A stretch of DNA of 64,000 nt from positions 1 to 64,000 of the forward strand of contig NW_026042722.1 in assembly GCF_023856365.1 (NCBI RefSeq), given 5' to 3'. Made by a program: the position numbers and the translations under genes. Positions 12,261 through 25,213 of the stretch are shown here, in pieces; within the stretch, counting starts at the first letter, position 1, and each line of letters starts with the position of its first letter. The notes under the pieces are model-generated. The model ran no database searches and was not told the origin of the DNA. It saw only the letters and a list, made by a program, of their open reading frames with translations. This DNA is from Brienomyrus brachyistius (lineage: Eukaryota > Chordata > Actinopteri > Osteoglossiformes > Mormyridae).

Positions 12261-15200
12261 GTGTCCCCCCAGCCCTGTGCCCTGTGATGGACTGGCATCC
12301 CATCCAGGGTGTCCCCCAGCCATGTGCCCTGCGAAGGACTGGCATCCCATCCAGGGTGTACCCCAGCCCCGTGCCCTGTGATGGACTGGCATCCCATCTA
12401 GGGTGTACCCCAGCCCCGTGCCCTGTGATGGACTGGCAACCCGTCCGGGGAGTCCCCCAGCCCTGTGCCCTGCGATTGACAGGCATCCCGTCCAGGCTGT
12501 ACCTCAGCCCTGTGCCCTGCGATGGACTGGCATCCCATCCAGGCTGTACCCCAGTCCTGTGCCCTATGATGGACTGGCATCCCGTGCAGGGTGTCCAACA
12601 GCCCTGTGCCTTGCGATGGATTGGCATTCCGTCCAGGATGTATCCCTGCCCTGTGCCCTGTGATGGACTGGCATCCCGTACAGGCTGTACCCCAACCCTG
12701 TGCCCTGCATTGGACTGGTATCCCGTCCAGGCTGTACCCCAGCCCTGTGCCCTGCGATGTACTGGCATCCCGTCCAGGGTGTCCCCCAGCCCCGTGCCCT
12801 GTGATGGACTGGCATCCCATCCAGGCTGTACCCTGTGCCCTGTGATGCACTGGCATCCCGTCCAGGGTGTCCATCAGCCCTGTGCCCTATGATGGGCTGG
12901 CATCCCGGCCAGGGTGTCCCTCAGCCCTGTGCCCTGCGATGGACTGGCATCCCATCCAGGGTGTCCCCTAGCCCTGTGCCCTGTGATGGAGTGGCATCCC
13001 ATCCAGGGTGCCCCCCAGCCCTGTGCCCTGTGATGTACTGGCATCCTGTCCAGGGTGTCCCCCTGCCCTCTGCCCTGCGATGGACAGGCATCCCGTACAG
13101 GCTGTACCCCAGCCCTGTGCCCTGCGTTGGACTGGCATCCCATCCAGGCTGTTCCCAGTGCCCTGTGATGGACTGGCATCCCGTCCAGGCGGTACCCCAG
13201 CTCTGTGCCCTGTGATGGACTGGCATCCCATGCAGGGTGTCCCACAGCCCTGTGCCCTGCAATGGACAGGTATCCCATCCAGGTTGTTACCCAGCACCGT
13301 GCCCTTCGATGGACTGGCATCCCGTCCAGGTTGTACCCCAGCACCCTGCCCTGCGATGGACTGGCATCCCGTCCTGGGTGTCCCTCAGCCCTGTGCCCTG
13401 CGATGGACTGGCATCCCTTCCAGGCTGTACCCTGTGCCCTGTGATGGACTGGCATCCCGTCCAGGGTGTCCCTCAGCCCTGTGCCCTGCGATGGACTGGC
13501 ATCCCGTCCAGGGTGTCCCCCAGCCCCGTGCCCTGTGATGGACTGGCATCGCATCCAGGCTGTACCCTGTGCCCTGTGATGCACTGGCATCCCGTCCAGG
13601 GTGTCCATCAGCCCTGTGCCCGATGATGGGCTGGCATCCCGGCCAGGCTGTACCCCTAGCCCTGTGCCCTGTGATGGAGTGGCATCTCATCCAGGGTGTC
13701 CCCCTGCCCTGTGCCCTGTGATGGACTGGCATCCCGTCCAGGCTGTACCCCAGCCCTGTGCCCTGTGATGGACTGGCATCCCATGCAGGTTGTCCCACAG
13801 CCCTGTGCCTGCGATGGACTGGTATCCCATCTAGGTTGTTACCCAGCACCGTGCCCTGCGATGGACTGGCATCCCGTCTAGGTTGTACCCCAGCACCCTG
13901 CCCTGCGATGGACTGGCATCCCGTCCAGGGTGTCCCTCAGCCCTGTGCCCTGCGATGGACTGGTATCCCTTCCAGGCTGTACCCTGTGCCCTGTGATAGA
14001 CTGGCATCCCGTCCATGGTGTCCCCCAACCCCGCGCCCTGTGATGGACTGGCATCCTGTCCAGGCTGTACCCCAGACCTGTGCCCTGCGATGGACTGGCA
14101 TCCCATCCAGGCTGTTCCCAGTGCCCTGTGATGGACTGGCATCCCGTCCAGGCTGTAACCCAGCCCTGTGCCCTGTGATAGACTGGCATCCCGTCCAGGG
14201 TGTCCCCCAGCCCCGTGCCCTGTGATGGACTGGCATCGCATCCAGGCTGTACCCTGTGCCCTGTGATGCACTGGCATCCCGTCCAGGGTGTCCATCAGCC
14301 CTGTGCCCGATGATGGGCTGGCATCCCGGCCAGGCTGTACCCCTAGCCCTGTGCCCTGTGATGGACTGGCATCCCGTCCAGGCTGTACCCCAGCCCTGTG
14401 CCCTGTGATGGACTGGCATCCCATGCAGGTTGTCCCACAGCCCTGTGCCTGCGATGGACTGGCATCCCATCCAGGTTGTACCCCAGCCCTGTGCACTGAG
14501 ATGGACTGGCATCCCGTGCAGGTTGTACCCCAGCACCCTGCCCTGCGATGGACTGGCATCCCGTCCAGGGTGTCCCTCAGCCCTGTGCCCTGCGATGGAC
14601 TGGCATCCCGTCCAGGGTGTCACCCAGCCCTGTGATGGACTGGCATCCTGTCCAGGCTGTACTCCAGACCTGTGCCCTGCGATGGACTGGCATCCCATCC
14701 AGGCTGTTCCCAGTGCCCTGCGATGGACTGGCATCCCGTCCAGGCTGTAACCCAGCCCTGTGCCCTGTGATAGACTGGCATCCCGTCCAGGGTGTCCCCC
14801 AGCCCCGTGCCCTGTGATGGACTGGCATCCTGTCCAGGCTGTACCCCAGAACTGTGCCCTGCGATGGACTGGCATCCCATCCAGGTTGTTCCCAGTGCCC
14901 TGTGATGGACTGGCATCCCGTCCAGGCTGTACCCCAGCCGTGTGCCCTGTGATAGACTGGCATCCCGTGCAGGGTGTCCCACAGCCCTGTGCCCTGCGAT
15001 GGACTGGCATCCCATCCAGGTTGTACCCCAGCCCTGTGCACTGAGATGGACTGGCATCCCGTGCAGGTTGTACCCCAGCACCCTGCCCTGCGATGGACTG
15101 GCATCCCGTCCAGGGTGTCCCTCAGCCCTGTGCCCTGCGATGGACTGGCATCCCGTCCAGGGTGTCACCCAGCCCTGTGATGGACTGGCATCCCGTCCAG

Positions 15201-18200
15201 GGTGTCCCCCAGCCACGCGCCCTGTGATGGACTGGCATCCTGTCCAGGCTGTACCCCAGACCTGTGACCTGCGATGGACTGGCATCCCATCCAGGCTGTT
15301 CCCAGTGCCCTGTGATGGACTGGCATCCCGTCCAGGCTGTAACCCAGCCCTGTGCCCTGTGATAGACTGGCATCCCGTCCAGGGTGTCCCCCAGCCCCGT
15401 GCCCTGTGATGGACTGGCATCGCATCCAGGCTGTACCCTGTGCCCTGTGATGCACTGGCATCCCGTCCAGGGTGTCCATCAGCCCTGTGCCCGATGATGG
15501 GCTGGCATCCCGGCCAGGCTGTACCCCTAGCCCTGTGCCCTGTGATGGAGTGGCATCTCATCCAGGGTGTCCCCCTGCCCTGTGCCCTGTGATGGACTGG
15601 CATCCCGTCCAGGCTGTACCCCAGCCCTGTGCCCTGTGATGGACTGGCATCCCATGCAGGTTGTCCCACAGCCCTGTGCCTGCGATGGACTGGTATCCCA
15701 TCTAGGTTGTTACCCAGCACCGTGCCCTGCGATGGACTGGCATCCCGTCTAGGTTGTACCCCAGCACCCTGCCCTGCGATGGACTGGCATCCCGCCCAGG
15801 GTGTCCCTCAGCCCTGTGCCCTGCGATGGACTGGCATCCCTTCCAGGCTGTACCCTGTGCCCTGTGATGGACTGGCATCCCGTCCATGGTGTCCCCCAAC
15901 CCCGCGCCCTGTGATGGACTGGCATCCTGTCCAGGCTGTACCCCAGACCTGTGCCCTGCGATGGACTGGCATCCCATCCAGGCTGTTCCCAGTGCCCTGT
16001 GATGGACTGGCATCCCGTCCAGGCTGTAACCCAGCCCTGTGCCCTGTGATAGACTGGCATCCCGTCCAGGGTGTCCCCCAGCCCCGTGCCCTGTGATGGA
16101 CTGGCATCGCATCCAGGCTGTACCCTGTGCCCTGTGATGCACTGGCATCCCGTCCAGGGTGTCCATCAGCCCTGTGCCCGATGATGGGCTGGCATCCCGG
16201 CCAGGCTGTACCCCTAGCCCTGTGCCCTGTGATGGAGTGGCATCTCATCCAGGGTGTCCCCCTGCCCTGTGCCCTGTGATGGACTGGCATCCCGTCCAGG
16301 CTGTACCCCAGCCCTGTGCCCTGTGATGGACTGGCATCCCATGCAGGTTGTCCCACAGCCCTGTGCCTGCGATGGACTGGTATCCCATCTAGGTTGTTAC
16401 CCAGCACCGTGCCCTGCGATGGACTGGCATCCCGTCTAGGTTGTACCCCAGCACCCTGCCCTGCGATGGACTGGCATCCCGTCCAGGGTGTCCCTCAGCC
16501 CTGTGCCCTGCGATGGACTGGCATCCCTTCCAGGCTGTACCCTGTGCCCTGTGATGGACTGGCATCCCGTCCATGGTGTCCCCCAACCCCGCGCCCTGTG
16601 ATGGACTGGCATCCTGTCCAGGCTGTACCCCAGACCTGTGCCCTGCGATGGACTGGCATCCCATCCAGGCTGTTCCCAGTGCCCTGTGATGGACTGGCAT
16701 CCCGTCCAGGCTGTACCCCAGCCCTGTGCCCTGTGATAGACTGGCATCCCGTGCAGGGTGTCCCACAGCCCTGTGCCCTGCGATGGACTGGCATCCCGTC
16801 CATGGTGTCCCCCAGCCCCGTGCCCTGTGATGGACTGGCATCCCATTCAGGCTGTACCCTGTGCCCTGTGATGCACTGGCATCCCGTCCAGGGTGTCCCA
16901 CAGCCCTGTGCCCTGCGATGGACTGGCATCCCGTCCAGGGTGCACCCCAGCCCTATGCCCTGTGATGGACTGGCAACCCGTCCGGGGAGTCCCCCAGCCC
17001 TGTCCCCTGCGATGGACTGGCATCCCATCCAGGCTGTACCCCAGCCCTGTGCCCTATGATGGACTGGCCTCCCGTCCAGGGTGTCCCACAGCCCTGTGCC
17101 TTGCGATGTATTGGCATCCCGTCCAGGATGTATCCCAGCCCTCTGCCCTGCGATGGACTGGCATCCCATCCAGGGTGTCCCCCAGCCCCGTGCCCTGTGA
17201 TGGACTGGCATTCCATCCAGGCTGTACCCTGTGCCCTGTGATGCACTGGCATCCCGTCCAGGGTGTCCCCCAGCCCCGTGCCCTGTGATGCACTGGAAAC
17301 CCGTCCAGGGAGTCTCCCAGCCCTGTGCCCTGCGATGGACTGGCATCCCATCCAGGCTGTTCCCAGTGCCCTGTGATGGACTGGAATCCCGTCCAGGCTG
17401 TACCCCAGCCCTGTGCCCTGTGATAGACTGGCATCCCGTCCAGGGTGTCCCCCAGCCCCGTGCCCTGTGATGGACTGGCATCGCATCCAGGCTGTACCCT
17501 GTGCCCTGTGATGCACTGGCATCCCGTCCAGGGTGTCCATCAGCCCTGTGCCCGATGATGGGCTGGCATCCCGGCCAGGCTGTACCCCTAGCCCTGTGCC
17601 CTGTGATGGAGTGGCATCCCATCCAGGGTGTCCCCCTGCCCTGTGCCCTGTGATGGACTGGCATCCCGTCCAGGCTGTACCCCAGCCCTGTGCCCTGTGA
17701 TGGACTGGCATCCCATGCAGGCTGTTCCCAGTGCCCTGTGATGGACTGGCATCCCATCCAGGCTGTACCCCAGCCCTGTGCCCTGTGATGGACTGGCATC
17801 CCATGCAGGTTGTCCCAAAGCCCTGTGCCATGCGATGGACTGGCATCCCATCCAGGGTGTCCCCCAGCCCTGTGCCCTGCGATGGACTGGCATCCCATCC
17901 AGGCTGTACCCCAGCCCTGTGCCCAGTGATGGACTGGCATCCCATCCAGGTTGTTACCCAGCACCGTGCCCTGCGATGGACTGGCATCCCGTCCAGGTTG
18001 TACCCCAGCACCCTGCCCTGCGATGGACTGGCATCCCGTCCAGGGTGTCCCTCAGCCCTGTGCCCTGCGATGGACTGGCATCCCTTCCAGGCTGTACCCT
18101 GTGCCCTCTGATGGACTTGCATCCCGTCCAGGGTGTCCCCCAACCCCGCGCCCTGTGATGGACTGGCATCCTGTCCAGGCTGTACCCCAGACCTGTGCCC

Positions 18201-19100
18201 TGCGATGGACTGGCATCCCATCCAGGCTGTTCCCAGTGCCCTGTGATGGACTGGCATCCCGTCCAGGCTGTACCCCAGCCCTGTGCCCTGTGATAGACTG
18301 GCATCCCATGCAGGGTGTCCCACAGCCCTGTGCCCTGCGATGGACTGGCATCCCATCCAGGTTGTACCCCAGCCCTGTGCCCTGTGATGGACTGGCATCC
18401 CGTGCAGGGTGTCCCACAGCCCTGTGCCCTGCGATGGACTGGCATCCCATCAAGGCTGTACCCCAGCCCAGTGCCCTGCGATGGACTGGCATCCCGTCCA
18501 GGGTGTCCCTCAGCCCTGTGCCCTGCAATGGACTGGCATCCCTTCCAGGCTGTACCCTGTGCCCTGTGATGGACTGGCATCCCGTCCAGGGTGTCCCCCA
18601 GCCCCGCGCCCTGTGATGGACTGTCATCCTATCCAGGCTGTACCCCAGCCCTGTGCCCTGCGATGGACTGGTATCCCATCCAGGCTGTTCCCAGTTCCCT
18701 GTGATGGACTGGCATCGCGTCCAGGCTGTACCTCAGCCCCATGCCCTGTAATGGACTGGCATCCCATCCAGGCTGAACCCTCTGCCCTGTGATGGACGGG
18801 CATCCCATCTAAGCTGTACCCCAGCCCAGTGCCCTGTCATGGACATGCATCCCGTCCAGGGTGTCCCCCAGCCCTGTGCGCTGTGATGGACTGGCATCCC
18901 ATCCAGGGTGTACCCCAGCCCCGTTCCCTGTGATGGACTGGCAACCCGTCCAGGGAGTCCCCCAGCCCTGTGCCCTGCGATGGACAGGCATCCCGTCCAG
19001 GCTGTACCTCAGCCCTGTGCCCTGCGATGGACTGGCATCCTGTCCAGGCTGTACCCCAGACCTCTGCCCTGCGATGGACTGGCATCCCATCCAGGGTGTC
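12261..19100 (+). repeat. 6.8-kb tandem duplication, copy 2
   Basis: This is a near-identical tandem copy of about 5,480-12,260. It starts at a junction near 12,260 where a run of six C (GTGTCCCCCCAGCC) joins two monomers not adjacent in the parent order. It carries one monomer, about 14,634-14,680 with the CTGTACTCCAGACC variant, that is missing from the matching place near 7,840 but present near 24,561. GTCATGGACATG at 18,836 matches 12,001 at 6,835 bp. High identity and a clean junction suggest recent unequal exchange, or an assembly duplication. Confidence 0.8.
15285..16722 (+). repeat. 687-bp tandem pair inside the second 6.8-kb copy
   Basis: This corresponds to 8,450-9,887 at a distance of 6,835 bp and keeps the 687-bp internal spacing, so the pair predates the 6.8-kb duplication. 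The monomers with CCCGCCCAGGGTG and CGTCCATGGTGTCCC recur in the same places. Confidence 0.77.
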
Positions 19101-22100
19101 CCCCAGCCCTGTACCCTGTGATGGACTGGCATCCCATCCAGGGTGTCCCCCAGCCCTGTGCCATGCGATGGACTGGCATCCCATCCAGGGTGTCCCCCAG
19201 CCCTGTGCCCTGCGATGGACTGGCATCCAATCCAGGCTGTACCCCAGCCCTGTGCCCTATGATGGACTGGCATCCCATCCAGGTTGTTACCCAGCACCGT
19301 GCCCTGCGATGGACTGGCATCCCGTCCAGGTTGTACCCCAGCATCCTGCCCTGCGATGGACTGGCATCCCGTCCAGGGTGTCCCTCAGCCCTGTGCCCTG
19401 CGATGGACTGGCATCCCGTCCAGGGTGTCCCCCAGCCCCGTGCCCTGTGATGGACTGGCATCGCATCCAGGCTGTACCCTGTGCCCTGTGATGCACTGGC
19501 ATCCCGTCCAGGGTGTCGATCAGCCCTGTGCCCGATGATGGGCTGGCATGCCGGCCAGGCTGTACCACTAGCCCTCTGCCCTGTGATGGAGTGGCATCCC
19601 ATCCAGGGTGTCCCCCTGCCCTCTGCCCTGTGATGGACTGGCATCCCGTACAGGCTGTACCCCAGCCCTGTGCCCTGCGTTGGACTGGCATCCCATCCAG
19701 GCTGTTCCCAGTGCCCTGTGATGGACTGGCATCCCGTCCAGGCTGTACCCCAGCTCTGTGCCCTGTGATGGACTGGCATCCCATGCAGGGTGTCCCACAG
19801 CCCTGTGCCCTGCAATGGACAGGTATCCCATCCAGGTTGTTACCCAGCACCGTGCCCTTCGATGGACTGGCATCCCGTCCAGGTTGTACCCCAGCACCCT
19901 GCCCTGCGATGGACTGGCATCCCGTCCTGGGTGTCCCTCAGCCCTGTGCCCTGCGATGGACTGGCATCCCTTCCAGGCTGTACCCTGTGCCCTGTGATGG
20001 ACTGGCATCCCGTCCAGGGTGTCCCCCAGCCCCGCGCCCTGTGATAGACTGGCATCCTGTCCAGGCTGTACCCCAGCCCTGTGCCCTGCGATGGACTGGC
20101 ATCCCGTCCAGGGTGTCCCCCAGCCCCGTGCCCTGTGATGGACTGGCATCCCATCCAGGCTGTACCCTGTGCCCTGTGATGCACTGGCATCCCGTCCAGG
20201 GTGTCCATCAGCCCTGTGCCCTATGATGGGCTGGCATCCCAGCCAGGGTGTCCCTCAGCCCTTTGCCCTGCGATGGACTGGCATCCCATCCAGGGTGTCC
20301 CCTAGCCCTGTGCCCTGTGATGGAGTGGCATCCCATCCAGGGTACCCCCAAGCCCTGTGCCCTGTGATGGACTGGCATCCTGTCCAGGGTGTCCCCCTGC
20401 CCTCTGCCCTGCGATGGACAGGCATCCCGTACAGGCTGTACCCCAGCCCTGTGCCCTGCGTTGGACTGGCATCCCATCCAGGCTGTTCCCCAGCCCTGTG
20501 CCCTGTGATGGACTGGCATCCCATGCAGGGTGTCCCACAGCCCTGTGCCCTGCGATGGACTGGTATCCCATCCAGGTTGTTACCCAGCACCGTGCCCTGC
20601 GATGGACTGGCATCCCGTCCAGGTTGTACCCAGCACCCTGCACTGCGATGGACTGGCATCCCGTCCAGGGTGTCCCTCAGCCCTGTGCCCTGCGATGGAC
20701 TGGCATCCTGTCCAGGCTGTACCCCAGACCTCTGCCCTGCGATGGACTGGCATCCCATCCAGGGTGTCCCCCAGCCCTGTACCCTGTGATGGACTGGCAT
20801 CCCATCCAGGGTGTCCCCCAGCCCTGTGCCATGCGATGGACTGGCATCCCATCCAGGGTGTCCCCCAGCCCTGTGCCCTGCGATGGACTGGCATCCAATC
20901 CAGGCTGTACCCTAGCCCTGTGCCCTGTGATGGACTGGCATCCCATCCAGGTTGTTACCCAGCACCGTGCCCTGCGATGGACTGGCATCCCGTCCAGGTT
21001 GTACCCCATCACCCTGCCCTGCGATGGACTGGCATCCCGTCCAGGGTGTCCCTCAGCCCTGTGCCCTGCGATGGACTGGCATCCCGTCCAGGGTGTCCCC
21101 CAGCCCCGTGCCCTGTGATGGACTGGCATCGCATCCAGGCTGTACCCTGTGCCCTGTGATGCACTGGCATCCCGTCCAGGGTGTCCATCAGCCCTGTGCC
21201 CGATGATGGGCTGGCATCCCGGCCAGGCTGTACCACTAGCCCTCTGCCCTGTGATGGAGTGGCATCCCATCCAGGGTGTCCCCCTGCCCTGTGCCCTGTG
21301 ATGGACTGGCATCCCGTACAGGCTGTACCCCAACCCTGTGCCCTGCGTTGGACTGGCATCCCATCCAGGCTGTTCCCAGTGCCCTGTGATGGACTGGCAT
21401 CCCGTCCAGGCTGTACCCCAGCCCTGTGCCCTGTGATGGACTGGCATCCCATGCAGGTTGTCCCACAGCCCTGTGCCCTGCGATGGACTGGCATCCCATC
21501 CAGGTTGTTACCCAGCACCGTGCCCTGCGATGGACTGGCATCCCGTCTAGGTTGAACCCCAGCACCCTGCCCTGCGATGGACTGGCATCTCGTCCAGGGT
21601 GTCCCTCAGCCCTGTGCCCTGCGATGGACTGGCATCCCGTCCAGGGTGTCACCCAGCCCTGTGATGGACTGGCATCCCGTCCAGGGTGTCCCCCAGCCAC
21701 GCGCCCTGTGATGGACTGGCATCCTGTCCAGGCTGTACCCCAGACCTGTGACCTGCGATGGACTGGCATCCCATCCAGGCTGTTCCCAGTGCCCTGTGAT
21801 GGACTGGCATCCCGTCCAGGCTGTACCCCAGCCCTGTGCCCTGTGATAGACTGGCATCCCGTGCAGGGTGTCCCACAGCCCTGTGCCCTGCGATGGACTG
21901 GCATCCCGTCCAGGGTGTCCCCCAGCCGCGTGCCCTGTGATGGACTGGCATCCCATCCAGGCTGTACCCTGTGCCCTGTGATGCACTGGCATCCCGTCCA
22001 GGGTGTCCCACAGCCCTGTGCCCTGCGATGGACTGGCATCCCGTCCAGGGTGTACCCCAGCCCTGTGCCCTGTGATAGACTGGCATCCCATCCAGGGTGT

Positions 22101-23093
22101 CCCCCAGCCCTGTGCCCTGTGATGGACTGGCATCCCATCCAGGGTGTCCCCCAGCCATGTGCCCTGCGAAGGACTGGCATCCCATCCAGGGTGTACCCCA
22201 GCCCCGTGCCCTGTGATGGACTGGCATCCCATCTAGGGTGTACCCCAGCCCCGTGCCCTGTGATGGACTGGCAACCCGTCCGGGCAGTCCCCCAGCCCTG
22301 TGCCCTGCGATTGACAGGCATCCCGTCCAGGCTGTACCTCAGCCCTGTGCCCTGCGATGGACTGGCATCCCATCCAGGCTGTACCCCAGCCCTGTGCCCT
22401 ATGATGGACTGGCATCCCGTGCAGGGTGTCCAACAGCCCTGTGCCTTGCGATGGATTGGCATTCCGTCCAGGATGTATCCCTGCCCTGTGCCCTGTGATG
22501 GACTGGCATCTCGTACAGGCTGTACCCCAACCCTGTGCCCTGCATTGGACTGGTATCCCGTCCAGGCTGTACCCCAGCCCTGTGCCCTGCGATGTACTGG
22601 CATCCCGTCCAGGGTGTCCCCCAGCCCCGTGCCCTGTGATGGACTGGCATCCCATCCAGGCTGTACCCTGTGCCCTGTGATGCACTGGCATCCCGTCCAG
22701 GGTGTCCATCAGCCCTGTGCCCTATGATGGGCTGGCATCCCGGCCAGGGTGTCCCTCAGCCCTGTGCCCTGCGATGGACTGGCATCCCATCCAGGGTGTC
22801 CCCTAGCCCTGTGCCCTGTGATGGAGTGGCATCCCATCCAGGGTGCCCCCCAGCCCTGTGCCCTGTGATGTACTGGCATCCTGTCCAGGGTGTCCCCCTG
22901 CCCTCTGCCCTGCGATGGACAGGCATCCCGTACAGGCTGTACCCCAGCCCTGTGCCCTGCGTTGGACTGGCATCCCATCCAGGCTGTTCCCAGTGCCCTG
23001 TGATGGACTGGCATCCCGTCCAGGCGGTACCCCAGCTCTGTGCCCTGTGATGGACTGGCATCCCATGCAGAGTGTCCCACAGCCCTGTGCCCT

Positions 23094-23187
23094 GCAATGG
23101 ACAGGTATCCCATCCAGGTTGTTACCCAGCACCGTGCCCTGCAATGGACAGGTATCCCATCCAGGTTGTTACCCAGCACCGTGCCCT
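23094..23187 (+). repeat. Fresh duplication of a single 47-bp monomer
   Basis: GCAATGGACAGGTATCCC occurs at 23,094 and again at 23,141, exactly 47 bp apart, followed both times by GTTACCCAGCACCGTGCCC. The matching places at about 6,472, 13,260 and 19,812 hold this monomer once. The duplication accounts exactly for the change in superunit spacing from 16,623 to 16,670 bp. Confidence 0.9.
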
Positions 23188-25213
23188 TCGATGGACTGGC
23201 ATCCCGTCCAGGTTGTACCCCAGCACCCTGCCCTGCGATGGACTGGCATCCCGTCCTGGGTGTCCCTCAGCCCTGTGCCCTGCGATGGACTGGCATCCCT
23301 TCCAGGCTGTACCCTGTGCCCTGTGATGGACTGGCATCCCGTCCAGGGTGTCCCTCAGCCCTGTGCCCTGCGATGGACTGGCATCCCGTCCAGGGTGTCC
23401 CCCAGCCCCGTGCCCTGTGATGGACTGGCATCGCATCCAGGCTGTACCCTGTACCCTGTGATGCACTGGCATCCCGTCCAGGGTGTCCATCAGCCCTGTG
23501 CCCGATGATGGGCTGGCATCCCGGCCAGGCTGTACCCCTAGCCCTGTGCCCTGTGATGGAGTGGCATCTCATCCAGGGTGTCCCCCTGCCCTGTGCCCTG
23601 TGATGGACTGGCATCCCGTCCAGGCTGTACCCCAGCCCTGTGCCCTGTGATGGACTGGCATCCCATGCAGGTTGTCCCACAGCCCTGTGCCTGCGATGGA
23701 CTGGTATCCCATCTAGGTTGTTACCCAGCACCGTGCCCTGCGATGGACTGGCATCCCGTCTAGGTTGTACCCCAGCACCCTGCCCTGCGATGGACTGGCA
23801 TCCCGTCCAGGGTGTCCCTCAGCCCTGTGCCCTGCGATGGACTGGCATCCCTTCCAGGCTGTACCCTGTGCCCTGTGATGGACTGGCATCCCGTCCATGG
23901 TGTCCCCCAACCCCGCGCCCTGTGATGGACTGGCATCCTGTCCAGGCTGTACCCCAGACCTGTGCCCTGCGATGGACTGGCATCCCATCCAGGCTGTTCC
24001 CAGTGCCCTGTGATGGACTGGCATCCCGTCCAGGCTGTAACCCAGCCCTGTGCCCTGTGATAGACTGGCATCCCGTCCAGGGTGTCCCCCAGCCCCGTGC
24101 CCTGTGATGGACTGGCATCGCATCCAGGCTGTACCCTGTGCCCTGTGATGCACTGGCATCCCGTCCAGGGTGTCCATCAGCCCTGTGCCCGATGATGGGC
24201 TGGCATCCCGGCCAGGCTGTACCCCTAGCCCTGTGCCCTGTGATGGAGTGGCATCTCATCCAGGGTGTCCCCCTGCCCTGTGCCCTGTGATGGACTGGCA
24301 TCCCGTCCAGGCTGTACCCCAGCCCTGTGCCCTGTGATGGACTGGCATCCCATGCAGGTTGTCCCACAGCCCTGTGCCTGCGATGGACTGGCATCCCATC
24401 CAGGTTGTACCCCAGCCCTGTGCACTGAGATGGACTGGCATCCCGTGCAGGTTGTACCCCAGCACCCTGCCCTGCGATGGACTGGCATCCCGTCCAGGGT
24501 GTCCCTCAGCCCTGTGCCCTGCGATGGACTGGCATCCCGTCCAGGGTGTCACCCAGCCCTGTGATGGACTGGCATCCTGTCCAGGCTGTACTCCAGACCT
24601 GTGCCCTGCGATGGACTGGCATCCCATCCAGGCTGTTCCCAGTGCCCTGCGATGGACTGGCATCCCGTCCAGGCTGTAACCCAGCCCTGTGCCCTGTGAT
24701 AGACTGGCATCCCGTCCAGGGTGTCCCCCAGCCCCGTGCCCTGTGATGGACTGGCATCCTGTCCAGGCTGTACCCCAGAACTGTGCCCTGCGATGGACTG
24801 GCATCCCATCCAGGTTGTTCCCAGTGCCCTGTGATGGACTGGCATCCCGTCCAGGCTGTACCCCAGCCGTGTGCCCTGTGATAGACTGGCATCCCGTGCA
24901 GGGTGTCCCACAGCCCTGTGCCCTGCGATGGACTGGCATCCCATCCAGGTTGTACCCCAGCCCTGTGCACTGAGATGGACTGGCATCCCGTGCAGGTTGT
25001 ACCCCAGCACCCTGCCCTGCGATGGACTGGCATCCCGTCCAGGGTGTCCCTCAGCCCTGTGCCCTGCGATGGACTGGCATCCCGTCCAGGGTGTCACCCA
25101 GCCCTGTGATGGACTGGCATCCCGTCCAGGGTGTCCCCCAGCCACGCGCCCTGTGATGGACTGGCATCCTGTCCAGGCTGTACCCCAGACCTGTGACCTG
25201 CGATGGACTGGCA

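Larger units (their letters stand above)
2212..18835 (+). repeat. Superunit of about 16.6 kb, first copy
   Basis: The rare word GTCATGGACATG occurs at 2,212 and again at 18,836, a spacing of 16,624 bp, and the order of variants after each is shared for about 8.3 kb. Equivalent points stay 16,623-16,624 bp apart to about 23,100. The spacing then rises to 16,670 and 16,764 through whole-monomer insertions in the later copy. The superunit contains the 6.8-kb tandem duplication described separately, so the second copy matches its first part. Confidence 0.8.
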
